Below, in pieces: positions 52,839-60,363 of a DNA stretch of 64,000 bases. Both the position numbers and the translations under genes were made by a program. Under the pieces are notes generated by a model. It was not told the DNA's origin. It made no database searches and was given only the letters and a program-made list of their open reading frames with translations. Every line of letters begins with the position of its first letter. Positions within the stretch are counted from its first letter, which is position 1. Origin of the DNA: Bergeyella porcorum (lineage in GTDB: Bacteria; Bacteroidota; Bacteroidia; Flavobacteriales; Weeksellaceae); NCBI RefSeq assembly GCF_042427575.1, contig NZ_JBHMFD010000013.1, forward strand, positions 186,001 to 250,000, read 5' to 3'.

Positions 52839-53522
52839 ATGAAAAGATTATATGGGCTACTTTTGGTAGGGGGAATGTTCAATGCCCAGCAGCAGGATTC
52901 TCTTTCCATTAAAAGAGGGGAATATCGGTTTCAGTACCGTCAGTTGGCAGCTCCTATAGCATTAATGGCAACGGGAGCGGGGATAGCGGTATCAGAAAAG
53001 AGAAATTTTGAGGTTAAGGAAAATCAAAACTTTTTAGCCGTTGGCAACTATTGGGAAGACTACGGGCAATTGGCTCCACACGCCGCTGTTTACGCCTTTG
53101 ATTGGGCAGGGATGCAACCTAAAACCGATTTTTGGAACCGCTCTGCCATTATGGTCAAAGGGGAAATTATTGCTTTGGCATCGGTAACGGGGTTTAAATA
53201 CCTTTTCCAAAAACCTCGCCCTGATGGGAGTAATCAATATGGTTTTCCTTCTGGGCATACCACCAATGCCTTTGCAGGTGCTACAATGCTGGCGGTGGAA
53301 TACGGTTCTAGGTATCGTTGGGTGCCTTATGTGGCTTATGGTACGGCAACGGCGGTAGGCGTTTCTAGAGTCGTGCATCAGAAGCATACTTGGAGTGATG
53401 TGATTTTCGGAGCAGGTCTGGGAATCCTTTCTATGAAAATAGCCTATTGGACACACCAATACCGATGGAATAAAAAAGAAGAAAACCTATCTTCTATGGA
53501 TGCGATTCTGATGAGGAAATAG
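52839..53522 (+). CDS. PAP2-family phosphatase
   Basis: A 227-aa membrane-associated phosphatase. The N-terminus is signal-like (MKRLYGLLLVGGMFNAQ). The three PAP2 signatures are present: KYLFQKPRPDG (KX6RP), FPSGHTTNAFAG (PSGH) and SRVVHQKHTWSDV (SRX5HX3D). Likely substrates are undecaprenyl pyrophosphate or phosphatidic/phosphatidylglycerol phosphates at the periplasmic face. It starts 7 bases after the ABC-F gene and is probably co-transcribed, although no functional link is obvious. Confidence 0.9.
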   Translation: MKRLYGLLLVGGMFNAQQQDSLSIKRGEYRFQYRQLAAPIALMATGAGIAVSEKRNFEVKENQNFLAVGNYWEDYGQLAPHAAVYAFDWAGMQPKTDFWNRSAIMVKGEIIALASVTGFKYLFQKPRPDGSNQYGFPSGHTTNAFAGATMLAVEYGSRYRWVPYVAYGTATAVGVSRVVHQKHTWSDVIFGAGLGILSMKIAYWTHQYRWNKKEENLSSMDAILMRK

Positions 53523-53619
53523 GAGGGTAATATTGAAGTCTTGGGCATTAAAAAATTAAAATCAAAACTTTAAAATTTCTATCTTAATATTAAAATACGG
53601 AATTATCAAAATAAAATCG

Positions 53620-53628
53620 TACCTTTGC
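53620..53628 (+). promoter_or_regulatory. -7 box of the DEAD-box helicase gene
   Basis: TACCTTTGC, 25 bases before the ATG. Confidence 0.65.
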
Positions 53629-53653
53629 CACCGAATTATAGACGATCATTTAA

Positions 53654-55312
53654 ATGAATTTATTTACGGAGACCAACCTAAGTCCTGAAATCTTGAAGGC
53701 AGTTGGCGAATTGGGCTATGTAAGCCCTACAGAAATCCAAAAACAGACTATTCCTTTCATCTCATCAGATATTCGCGATCTCATCGCACTTGCGCAGACA
53801 GGAACAGGCAAAACAGCAGCATTTTCGCTTCCGATTTTGGATATGATTGACGACGGGAGTCGCAAAATCCAATTATTGGTGCTGTGCCCTACAAGAGAAC
53901 TTTGTTTGCAGATTACCAAAGACATTAAGAACTATACCAAATACCTTCCGAACATTAAAACCACTGCGGTGTATGGGGGAAGTAGTATTACGGAACAAAT
54001 CCGCTCCCTGAAGGGAAAACCACAAATCATCGTGGGAACTCCAGGGCGTGTGATAGACCTTATCAATAGAAAAGCGTTAGACTTTTCAGAAATCTCTTGG
54101 TTGGTTTTAGACGAAGCCGATGAGATGCTTTCTATGGGCTTCAAAGATGATTTGGAAACCATCATCAGCGAAACTCCAGAAACCAAACAAACCCTTCTAT
54201 TCTCTGCAACGATGAATAAAGAGGTGGAGAGAATCTCTAGAAACTATCTTACCAATCCGCACCGTATATCGGTAGGCTCTATCAATGAGGTGAAGAAAAA
54301 TATTTCACACGAGTTTTATGTGGTAGGCTATAGACAGAAGAAAGAAGCATTGAAACGATTAATCGACGCCAATCCTAACCAATATTCTATCATCTTCTGT
54401 AGAACCAGAATGGAAACGCAAGAGGTGGCAGACTTCCTAATGCAGAATGGCTACGCTGCCGATGCTCTTCACGGAGATTTATCTCAGGCTCAGAGAGATA
54501 CGGTAATGAAAAAATTCCGACTGAAAAATATCGATATCCTAGTAGCAACTGATGTGGCAGCAAGAGGTTTGGATGTTAATTCTCTTACCCACGTTATCCA
54601 TTATTCTCTTCCTGACGACCCCGAAGTGTTTGTCCATAGAAGTGGAAGAACAGGGCGTGCAGGGAAAGACGGTATCTCTATGGCATTGATAAAACCAGAG
54701 GAAACGCGTAAACTGAAACAAATCAAATCGGTAACGAAAATAGAAATCCAAGAAAAGCAAATCCCTACAGGTGAGGAGATTATCAAAGCTCAAGTGGAAG
54801 GCGTTTTTGAAAGATTGTTTACCGAGCACGAAGAGTTTTTCACCTTTGATGATGCTCTGATACCAGACTTATCCTCTTTCACCAAAGAAGAATTGGTACA
54901 TCAGTTATTACAATTACAGCTAAGAGACTTATCGCTCTACTACAAGGACAAACGCGATTTGAAAAATGAAAAACTGTCTGACGAAAGCGATGCTTCATCT
55001 AGTAGAAGAGAAAGAAGACGAGGCGATAGAGATAAACGCGACCGCGGTGGCAAACCGAAAAAAAGAAATGCTAATATGACCCGTTTTTTCTTCAATCTTG
55101 GGAAAAGAGATCAGCTGAAGAAAGTGGATATGCTAGACATCATCAACAAGGCGACTAAGAAATCTAAAAAACGACCAGACATAGGTGATATTGAGATTTT
55201 GGATAAATTTTCTTTCTTCGAAGTAGAAAAAGAATTCAAACAAGAGATTCTGAATAACCTTGGTTCAATGAAATTTAAAGGAAAGGAAATGCGTGCCGAA
55301 GTTGCCAACTAA
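53654..55312 (+). CDS. DEAD-box RNA helicase with DbpA-type RNA-binding domain
   Basis: A 552-aa helicase. Motifs in order: Q motif YVSPTEIQKQTIP, AQTGTGKTAA (I), PTREL (Ia), TPGR (Ib), DEAD (II), SAT (III), IIFCRTR (IV), ATDVAARGLDV (V) and HRSGRTGRAG (VI). After the core there is a basic linker (SRRERRRGDRDKRDRGGKPKKR), and the last 90 residues resemble the DbpA RNA-binding fold (MTRFFFNLGKRDQLKKVDMLDIIN). It probably acts in ribosome assembly or cold adaptation. DeaD/CsdA or DbpA subtype cannot be settled. Confidence 0.95.
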   Translation: MNLFTETNLSPEILKAVGELGYVSPTEIQKQTIPFISSDIRDLIALAQTGTGKTAAFSLPILDMIDDGSRKIQLLVLCPTRELCLQITKDIKNYTKYLPNIKTTAVYGGSSITEQIRSLKGKPQIIVGTPGRVIDLINRKALDFSEISWLVLDEADEMLSMGFKDDLETIISETPETKQTLLFSATMNKEVERISRNYLTNPHRISVGSINEVKKNISHEFYVVGYRQKKEALKRLIDANPNQYSIIFCRTRMETQEVADFLMQNGYAADALHGDLSQAQRDTVMKKFRLKNIDILVATDVAARGLDVNSLTHVIHYSLPDDPEVFVHRSGRTGRAGKDGISMALIKPEETRKLKQIKSVTKIEIQEKQIPTGEEIIKAQVEGVFERLFTEHEEFFTFDDALIPDLSSFTKEELVHQLLQLQLRDLSLYYKDKRDLKNEKLSDESDASSSRRERRRGDRDKRDRGGKPKKRNANMTRFFFNLGKRDQLKKVDMLDIINKATKKSKKRPDIGDIEILDKFSFFEVEKEFKQEILNNLGSMKFKGKEMRAEVAN

Positions 55313-55337
55313 TCTACAAGACAATCCTAAACTATAA

Positions 55338-55370
55338 AAAACCGACTGTACAATGTGCAGTCGGTTTTAT
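55338..55370. terminator. Bidirectional terminator
   Basis: AAAACCGACTG and CAGTCGGTTTT pair perfectly over 11 bp. It separates the helicase from the converging DUF493 gene. Confidence 0.8.
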
Positions 55371-55375
55371 TTGGA

Positions 55376-55672
55376 TTATAGCATAATGACGCCTTCTATC
55401 TTTGCCACCTCTTGATAGAGCTGTATCACGTGATTGGCATCTAACACAAAGACTAAAATACTTGCAGAAATATATTTCCCATTTTTACTTTCTCGCGTAG
55501 AGATGGTGTATTGGGTTTTATCAAAAATCTGATAAAGGTCTGTAAGCTTAGAATTGTCATTAGGAAAGATGAATTTAAACAAATAATCCTCTGGAAACTC
55601 GTGGTTTTCATCCAATTGCTTCTTTAGATTTTTATAAAATTCTTCGGGATTTTTATTATTATCTAATACCAT
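55376..55672 (-). CDS. DUF493 (YbeD-like) protein
   Basis: A 98-aa cytosolic protein of the small ferredoxin-like DUF493 family. It is recognisable by FPEDYLFKFIFPNDNSKLTDLYQIF, TISTRESKNGKYISASILVFVLDANHVIQLYQEVAKIEGVIML. The function is unknown; the fold resembles regulatory ACT-like domains. Start is ATG at 55672 (a TTG lies one codon upstream). It has its own -7 box at 55701-55709. Confidence 0.88.
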   Translation of the reverse strand: MVLDNNKNPEEFYKNLKKQLDENHEFPEDYLFKFIFPNDNSKLTDLYQIFDKTQYTISTRESKNGKYISASILVFVLDANHVIQLYQEVAKIEGVIML

Positions 55673-55700
55673 CAATTTTATTTTTAAGATTAAAAAGTTT

Positions 55701-55709
55701 GCAAAGATA
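55701..55709 (-). promoter_or_regulatory. -7 box of the DUF493 gene
   Basis: TATCTTTGC on the minus strand, 28 bases before the ATG. It lies in the gap between the DUF4197 and DUF493 genes. Confidence 0.6.
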
Positions 55710-55721
55710 GCACTTCTAAAA

Positions 55722-56402
55722 CTATTTCTTTATCGCATTGATGATTTGAGATTGATTTTGCTTCTCATAATCTTCTACAAGATTAAATAATCCATCCACC
55801 AAAAATCCTGATAGCATTTGGCTAAGCCCCGTAGGAGAAACATTTTGGCTACTAGTATTGTTACCACCCAATATTCCACCTAAAAGGTTATTGCCTTGCA
55901 AAGCGGTATTGATGGTTTTAGTGATTCCATTTTTATTGAGTTCTTGTTCTACCCTTGGAGCAATAGTTGCAATAAGTTGCTGCTCGGTTTTCTCCTTTAA
56001 AATCTGAGTAGCAACCCCAGACCCTCCATTAGAAATTCTAGTAATATCCTCAGCAGTAAGTCCGTTCACGGCATTGGTAAGGATAGGTTCAGAGACATTT
56101 GCTGTGTAGGCAGCCGCCTGAGCTAGATAAGTTCTTTGCTTCTGAACAACATTAGGAGCCACTTTTTCTAAAACATTAGTAATATTTCTTAATTGCTGAG
56201 GCATTGCTTGGTCTATCAGATTATTTTCTAGGAAGGCATTAGGATCTTTGAATGTTGCTAACCCTTTCTTAATTCCTCCTAGAAGAATGGTTTTAATCAC
56301 GGCAAGTCCTACGCTAGAAGTTGCCAAAGCCAAACAAGAATGGGCAGTAGTAGCCACAGTAGCTGCTCCCACAGATGTGATAAGTACGGTTTTTATTTTC
56401 AT
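55722..56402 (-). CDS. Exported DUF4197 protein
   Basis: A 226-aa protein. An N-terminal hydrophobic segment with TAHSC at about residue 23 could be a lipoprotein signal. The body is helical and matches the DUF4197 pattern: GIKKGLATFKDPNAFLENNLIDQAMPQQL, then PILTNAVNGLTAEDITRISNGGSGVATQIL, then GLFNLVEDYEKQ near the end. A Gly/Asn-rich loop (LLGGILGGNNTSSQN) lies at about 170-185. DUF4197 is envelope-linked and uncharacterised. Confidence 0.82.
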   Translation of the reverse strand: MKIKTVLITSVGAATVATTAHSCLALATSSVGLAVIKTILLGGIKKGLATFKDPNAFLENNLIDQAMPQQLRNITNVLEKVAPNVVQKQRTYLAQAAAYTANVSEPILTNAVNGLTAEDITRISNGGSGVATQILKEKTEQQLIATIAPRVEQELNKNGITKTINTALQGNNLLGGILGGNNTSSQNVSPTGLSQMLSGFLVDGLFNLVEDYEKQNQSQIINAIKK

Positions 56403-56581
56403 AACTTTTTTAATTGATAAGCCAAATACGGCTCAAAAATCGAGCCAGAGTTTAGTGTAATGATTTTCAGAGGCAATTTTTTTTGTCATATATTTTCCTG
56501 AAAAATACTCAGTTTTTATTTCGTTTCTTCTTTAAAAATTCTTAATTTCGTGGGATTTCAATTTAATATAAAAAAGTAACA

Positions 56582-58009
56582 ATGAATACCTACAAAAACC
56601 CTTTAGAAGAACGCTATTCCAGCACAGAAATGTTGTTTAATTTCTCACACGATAACAAGTTCCAAAATTGGAGAAAACTTTGGATTGCATTGGCAGAGAT
56701 TGAAAAAGATTTAGGATTGGATATTTCTGATGAGCAAATTCAGCAACTGAAAGACAACGCTACCAATATCGATTACCAAAAAGCTGCCGAATACGAAAAA
56801 CGCTTCCGCCACGATGTAATGGCTCACGTGCATACATACGGTGATGTAGCACCTTTGGCAAGACCCATTATCCACTTGGGGGCAACTTCCGCTTTTGTGG
56901 GCGATAATACAGACCTCATCCAGATGCGTGATGGTCTATTGATTTTAAGAAAAAAAATGGTGAATGTCATCAAAGGGTTATCAGATTTCGCACTGAAATA
57001 CAAAGATATGCCTACGCTAGGTTTTACTCATTTCCAACCAGCACAATTGACCACCGTGGGCAAGAGAGCAACACTTTGGCTTCAATCTCTGATTTTGGAT
57101 TTTGAAGAATTAGAGTTTTTCCTAGAAACCCTCAGATTCCGTGGCGTGAAAGGTACTACGGGAACAGCGGCAAGTTTCTTAGAATTATTCAATGGCGATT
57201 ATGATAAAGTAAAGACCTTAGACAAAGAGCTTTCTAAACGCTTTGGCTTTGACAAAGTTTTCGGCGTTTCTGGGCAAACTTACGATAGAAAAATAGATGC
57301 AAAAGTGGTTTCTTTATTGTCCAACATTGCTCAGTCGGCTCATAAATTTACCAATGATTTAAGACTTCTACAAAACCTAAAAGAAATAGAAGAACCGTTT
57401 GAGAAAGACCAAATTGGCTCATCAGCAATGGCTTATAAAAGAAACCCAATGCGTTCCGAGAGAATAGGGGCGTTGGCAAAATATGTGATGTCGCTTTCGT
57501 CAAGTTCTGCAATGGTAGCCGCTACCCAGTGGTTTGAAAGAACGCTGGACGACTCTGCTAATAAGCGATTGACCATTCCACAGGCGTTCCTTGCCGTAGA
57601 TGCTATCCTCTTGATTTGGAATAATATAATGAACGGATTGGTGGTGTATGAAAACCGTATCAACAAGCATATAATGGACGAACTACCATTTATGGCAACC
57701 GAATACATCATTATGGAAGAAGTGAAAGCAGGGGGTGACCGACAAGAAATCCACGAAATTATCCGTGTGCATTCTATGGAAGCCAGCAAAAAAGTGAAAA
57801 TGGAAGGCAAGGAAAACGACCTCATAGAGCGTATTATGAACGATAATTCTCTAAAATTAGACAAATCCAAACTCGCCGAAGTTCTTGACCCGAAAAACTT
57901 TGTAGGCTTTGCACCAAAGCAAACAGAAGACTTTATCCAAAACGAAGCCCAACCCATTATTTCTAAATATAGCAATGAATTGGGTCTGGAAGCGGAGTTG
58001 AAGGTGTAA
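56582..58009 (+). CDS. purB: Adenylosuccinate lyase
   Basis: A 475-aa enzyme acting twice in purine synthesis: SAICAR to AICAR, and adenylosuccinate to AMP. Seen are HLGATSAFVGDNTDLIQ (catalytic His region), LGFTHFQPAQLTTVGKRA, KGTTGTAASFLELF and the fumarase/lyase signature SSAMAYKRNPMRSERI. The length fits the long type. A small accessory patch and then purL follow on the same strand. Confidence 0.96.
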   Translation: MNTYKNPLEERYSSTEMLFNFSHDNKFQNWRKLWIALAEIEKDLGLDISDEQIQQLKDNATNIDYQKAAEYEKRFRHDVMAHVHTYGDVAPLARPIIHLGATSAFVGDNTDLIQMRDGLLILRKKMVNVIKGLSDFALKYKDMPTLGFTHFQPAQLTTVGKRATLWLQSLILDFEELEFFLETLRFRGVKGTTGTAASFLELFNGDYDKVKTLDKELSKRFGFDKVFGVSGQTYDRKIDAKVVSLLSNIAQSAHKFTNDLRLLQNLKEIEEPFEKDQIGSSAMAYKRNPMRSERIGALAKYVMSLSSSSAMVAATQWFERTLDDSANKRLTIPQAFLAVDAILLIWNNIMNGLVVYENRINKHIMDELPFMATEYIIMEEVKAGGDRQEIHEIIRVHSMEASKKVKMEGKENDLIERIMNDNSLKLDKSKLAEVLDPKNFVGFAPKQTEDFIQNEAQPIISKYSNELGLEAELKV

Positions 58010-58073
58010 AACATAAAACCACAAAAGGCACAGAAGTTTTTATTTAAGATTAACTAATAAATATATTATCATT

Positions 58074-58490
58074 ATGAACAATTTCAAAATAGACAGCTTC
58101 TCCCCAGAAGTTATTAAAGGATTAAATTATTATGTTTATCGTTTGATTGACCCAAGAAATGGCGAAACTTTTTATGTTGGAAAAGGTAAAGGTAATAGGG
58201 TCTTTGAGCATTTGAAAAATACTGAAAAATTGATAAAGGAAGAGAGTGAAGATGAATTTGATTTGAAATATGAAAAGATTAAGAAAATTAAAAATTCAGG
58301 ATTGGAAGTTTTGCATATTATCCATAGGCATGGTTTAGATGAGGAAACAGCACTACAAGTAGAGGCGGCATTAATAGATGCTTATCCAAGTTTAACAAAT
58401 GTTGCAAATGGACACGGAAGTAATGAATGTGGAGTAATGCATGCTTATGAAGTTGTAAAAAAAATATCAGGCAGAAATCGCAGATATTAA
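58074..58490 (+). pseudogene. GIY-YIG nuclease (LEM3-like), N-terminal part, frameshifted
   Basis: A 138-aa frame with a LEM3-like GIY-YIG domain: YYVYRLIDPRNGETFYVGKGKGNRVFEHL, then EVLHIIHRHGLDEETALQVEAALIDAYP. The family is usually about 250 aa, and its C-terminal part is encoded by the next frame (58504-58836) in the +1 register. The reading frame breaks at an A8 tract (58457-58464). With seven As the two parts join without a stop into a 253-aa protein reading VVKKYQAEIADIKHKVV. This may be a recent pseudogene, a phase-variable gene, a slippage-expressed gene or a base-call error. Confidence 0.8.
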
Positions 58491-58503
58491 GCATAAAGTT
58501 GTT

Positions 58504-58836
58504 ATGATTAATATCAACAGAACTATGGCAGAAGCACAAAGGAGTATATATGATAGTGTTAGATTTGCTTGGAAAATGAACGGAGAAAAAGCAAAACAGG
58601 CAGAATATGTTTTGGCTATGGAGAAAGGAATTATTGTTGGAGTGTTCAAGCCTGTTGAATGGCATTTGGCAAGGAAACAATATTTTCCAGAATTTACGAA
58701 TCATACTAATAAAAGATGGGGGTTTGTTGGGGAAGAAGCAGAAAAAGAGATTGAAGAAATGTATCTAAACAAACGCTTGCCTGAACAATTCCAAAGAAAA
58801 AAAGGAGAGGCAAATCCTGTTAGATACAGTTATTAA
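58504..58836 (+). pseudogene. GIY-YIG nuclease (LEM3-like), C-terminal part
   Basis: A 110-aa frame starting MININRTMAEAQRSIYDSVRFAWKM and ending GEANPVRY. It matches the usual C-terminal region of LEM3-like GIY-YIG proteins, with EYVLAMEKGIIVGVF and KRWGFVGEEAEKEIEEMYLNKRLP. Alone it lacks the nuclease motif. The coding signal is continuous with the upstream frame, so it is one gene split by a single-base indel and not an independent protein. Confidence 0.8.
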
Positions 58837-59137
58837 TTAGATATTATAAATAAGGTATATTTTTATTTATGCCTTATTTTTTATGTAATCCAACAAAATC
58901 CCCTATCTTCATCCCGTAAAATCAAATTTCCCCCAGCAGACACCCAATTCCCCCTTGCAGGAATGCAATTTTGCCTAGCAGGAATAGAAATCAGGGTTGC
59001 AGGAATACGATTTTGGGGTGCAGGAATGCAAATCTATCGTGCAGGAATGCGATTTGATGTAGCAGGTATAGAATTTGACTTGCAGGCGTAGGATTTTAAT
59101 AATAAAAAATATAAAAACTTATCAAAAATTGAATATT
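58837..59137. other. 301-bp gap holding a 21-bp tandem array
   Basis: Apart from the tandem repeat (58915-59099), the gap has an AT-rich stretch after the GIY-YIG gene and an AT-rich leader before the next ATG. I see no clean TAnnTTTG box; TAGAATTTG near 59069, inside the last repeat units, is the nearest. Confidence 0.6.
58915..59099. repeat. 21-bp imperfect tandem repeat array, about eight units
   Basis: GCAG recurs at 58936, 58957, 58978, 58999, 59020, 59041 and 59062 with exactly 21-bp spacing, and at 59082 with 20. A degenerate first unit starts near 58915. The unit consensus is about GCAGGAATnnnATTTnnnnnT. In the +1 frame it reads as heptads A-G-(M/I)-x-F-x-x, but there is no start codon. 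Units differ at many positions, so the array is old or selected for the core only. Confidence 0.85.
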
Positions 59138-59788
59138 ATGAAATATTACAGCGAAGAAAAATTACTACATTCAGCACAGAGTCTGTTTGAGACATTGGAA
59201 AGCCGAACAGAAATAGCTCAAGAATTGGCAGAATACACCTATGATACCGATAAGGTAGCAGAAGGAAAGGCACTTTTTGAGACGGCAAAAGCCCAGCAAC
59301 AAGCCAATCAAAAAGAAACCAAAGAAGAAATTCAGGCGTATGATAAGTTTGGGAAATCCTTTGGGGAGCTGGTAGAGGTATATAAATCTCACAGAAAAAA
59401 GGTGAAAATAGTTTTCAAAGAAGAACCTGCTACGCTCAAAATCTTGGCTGTAAAGGGTACCATAGCAACGCGTGTGCTCACCCTTTTGGAGGAAATAGAA
59501 GTCCTCTACACCGAGTTAGACAAAGATTCTACCTACAAAACCGCCGTGCAGAAAATGAAAATCACCCCAGAGGACATCTCCGCACAGCTTACCAAGCTCA
59601 CCGAAACCAAACACCTCTATGCCCAATACTCCACAGAAAAAGGCGAGAGCCAACAAGCCACCAAAGATAAAAATCAAGCCTTTGCCGCCCTTGAAAAATG
59701 GGTACGCGATTTTTACAGCGTAGCCAAAATCGCTTTGGAGGATAAGCCGCAACTTTTGGAAAGCGTAGGGAAATTTGTGAGGAGTTAA
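59138..59788 (+). CDS. Hypothetical helical protein
   Basis: A 216-aa, almost entirely helical, highly charged cytosolic protein (SEEKLLHSAQSLFETLESRTEIAQELAEY..., ATRVLTLLEEIEVLYTELDKDS, LEKWVRDFYSVAKIALEDKPQLLESVGKF). No signal peptide or catalytic motif. It looks like a long helical bundle. I know similar unnamed proteins in Flavobacteriia but no function. The start at 59138 was chosen because the longer frame from 59075 begins inside the repeat array. The downstream part uses more GC-rich codons than its neighbours (about 59550-59700). Confidence 0.75.
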   Translation: MKYYSEEKLLHSAQSLFETLESRTEIAQELAEYTYDTDKVAEGKALFETAKAQQQANQKETKEEIQAYDKFGKSFGELVEVYKSHRKKVKIVFKEEPATLKILAVKGTIATRVLTLLEEIEVLYTELDKDSTYKTAVQKMKITPEDISAQLTKLTETKHLYAQYSTEKGESQQATKDKNQAFAALEKWVRDFYSVAKIALEDKPQLLESVGKFVRS

Positions 59789-59805
59789 AATGAAACTGGC
59801 ATTAT

Positions 59806-60354
59806 ATGGAATATATTTTATTGGGAATTGTAGTAATAATATTGATTTTTTATTTCAAAAGTAAAATCACTCAAAAAGAAAATATTTCTTTTAAGAAAGG
59901 GCATTATAAATATGTAAATTCTGAAAAAGTATCAGAAATTTTAAAGAGAGAATATGATACAATGCCTATAATGAATAAGGGAGAATTTCGAGTTTATTGT
60001 GAATTGCAAGAATTAATAGATAGTATTCCTTTAAATAAATCTAAATTTAGAGTTTTTCCTCAAATTGTATTGGATTGTTTTATAAAACAAGCAGATCGTG
60101 ATATAAAATTTCTCAGAGCAGATTTTGTGATAGTTGATCCAAGAGGATTTCCTATAATAGTAGTAGAATATCAAGGTAAAGGACATTATAAACAACAAAA
60201 TTACTTAGAAAGAGATAGGAGGAAGAGACTTGCTTGTGAAATTGCAGGTATAAAATTAATAGAAGTGCCAGATGATTTTGGAAAAAGATATTTAGAAAAT
60301 GTTTCTATGATTTTACAAGATAATATCAATCAGAATTCTAAAAGTACCTTATAA
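59806..60354 (+). CDS. DUF2726 nuclease-like protein with N-terminal membrane anchor
   Basis: A 182-aa protein with one membrane helix (residues 3-18) and a DUF2726 domain, related to PD-(D/E)xK nucleases. Visible features are FRVYCELQELID, FRVFPQIVLD, IKFLRADFVIVDP, IIVVEYQGKGHYKQQNYLERDRRKRLACEIAGIKLIEVP. The Asp of RADFVIVD, the Glu of VVEYQGKGH and the Lys that follows could form the active site. It is more AT-rich than its neighbours, which hints at transfer. It follows the helical protein by 17 bases and precedes purL by nine. Confidence 0.78.
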   Translation: MEYILLGIVVIILIFYFKSKITQKENISFKKGHYKYVNSEKVSEILKREYDTMPIMNKGEFRVYCELQELIDSIPLNKSKFRVFPQIVLDCFIKQADRDIKFLRADFVIVDPRGFPIIVVEYQGKGHYKQQNYLERDRRKRLACEIAGIKLIEVPDDFGKRYLENVSMILQDNINQNSKSTL

Positions 60355-60363
60355 ATAGTAAAA

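Noticed and set aside
58936..59090. Heptad-repeat peptide (AGMxFxx) encoded by the 21-bp array
   Set aside because: The frame is open but has no start codon upstream and stops inside the array; the DNA period explains it.
58915..59099. CRISPR array
   Set aside because: The units are contiguous 21-mers with internal divergence, without unique 30-base spacers, and no cas gene is near.
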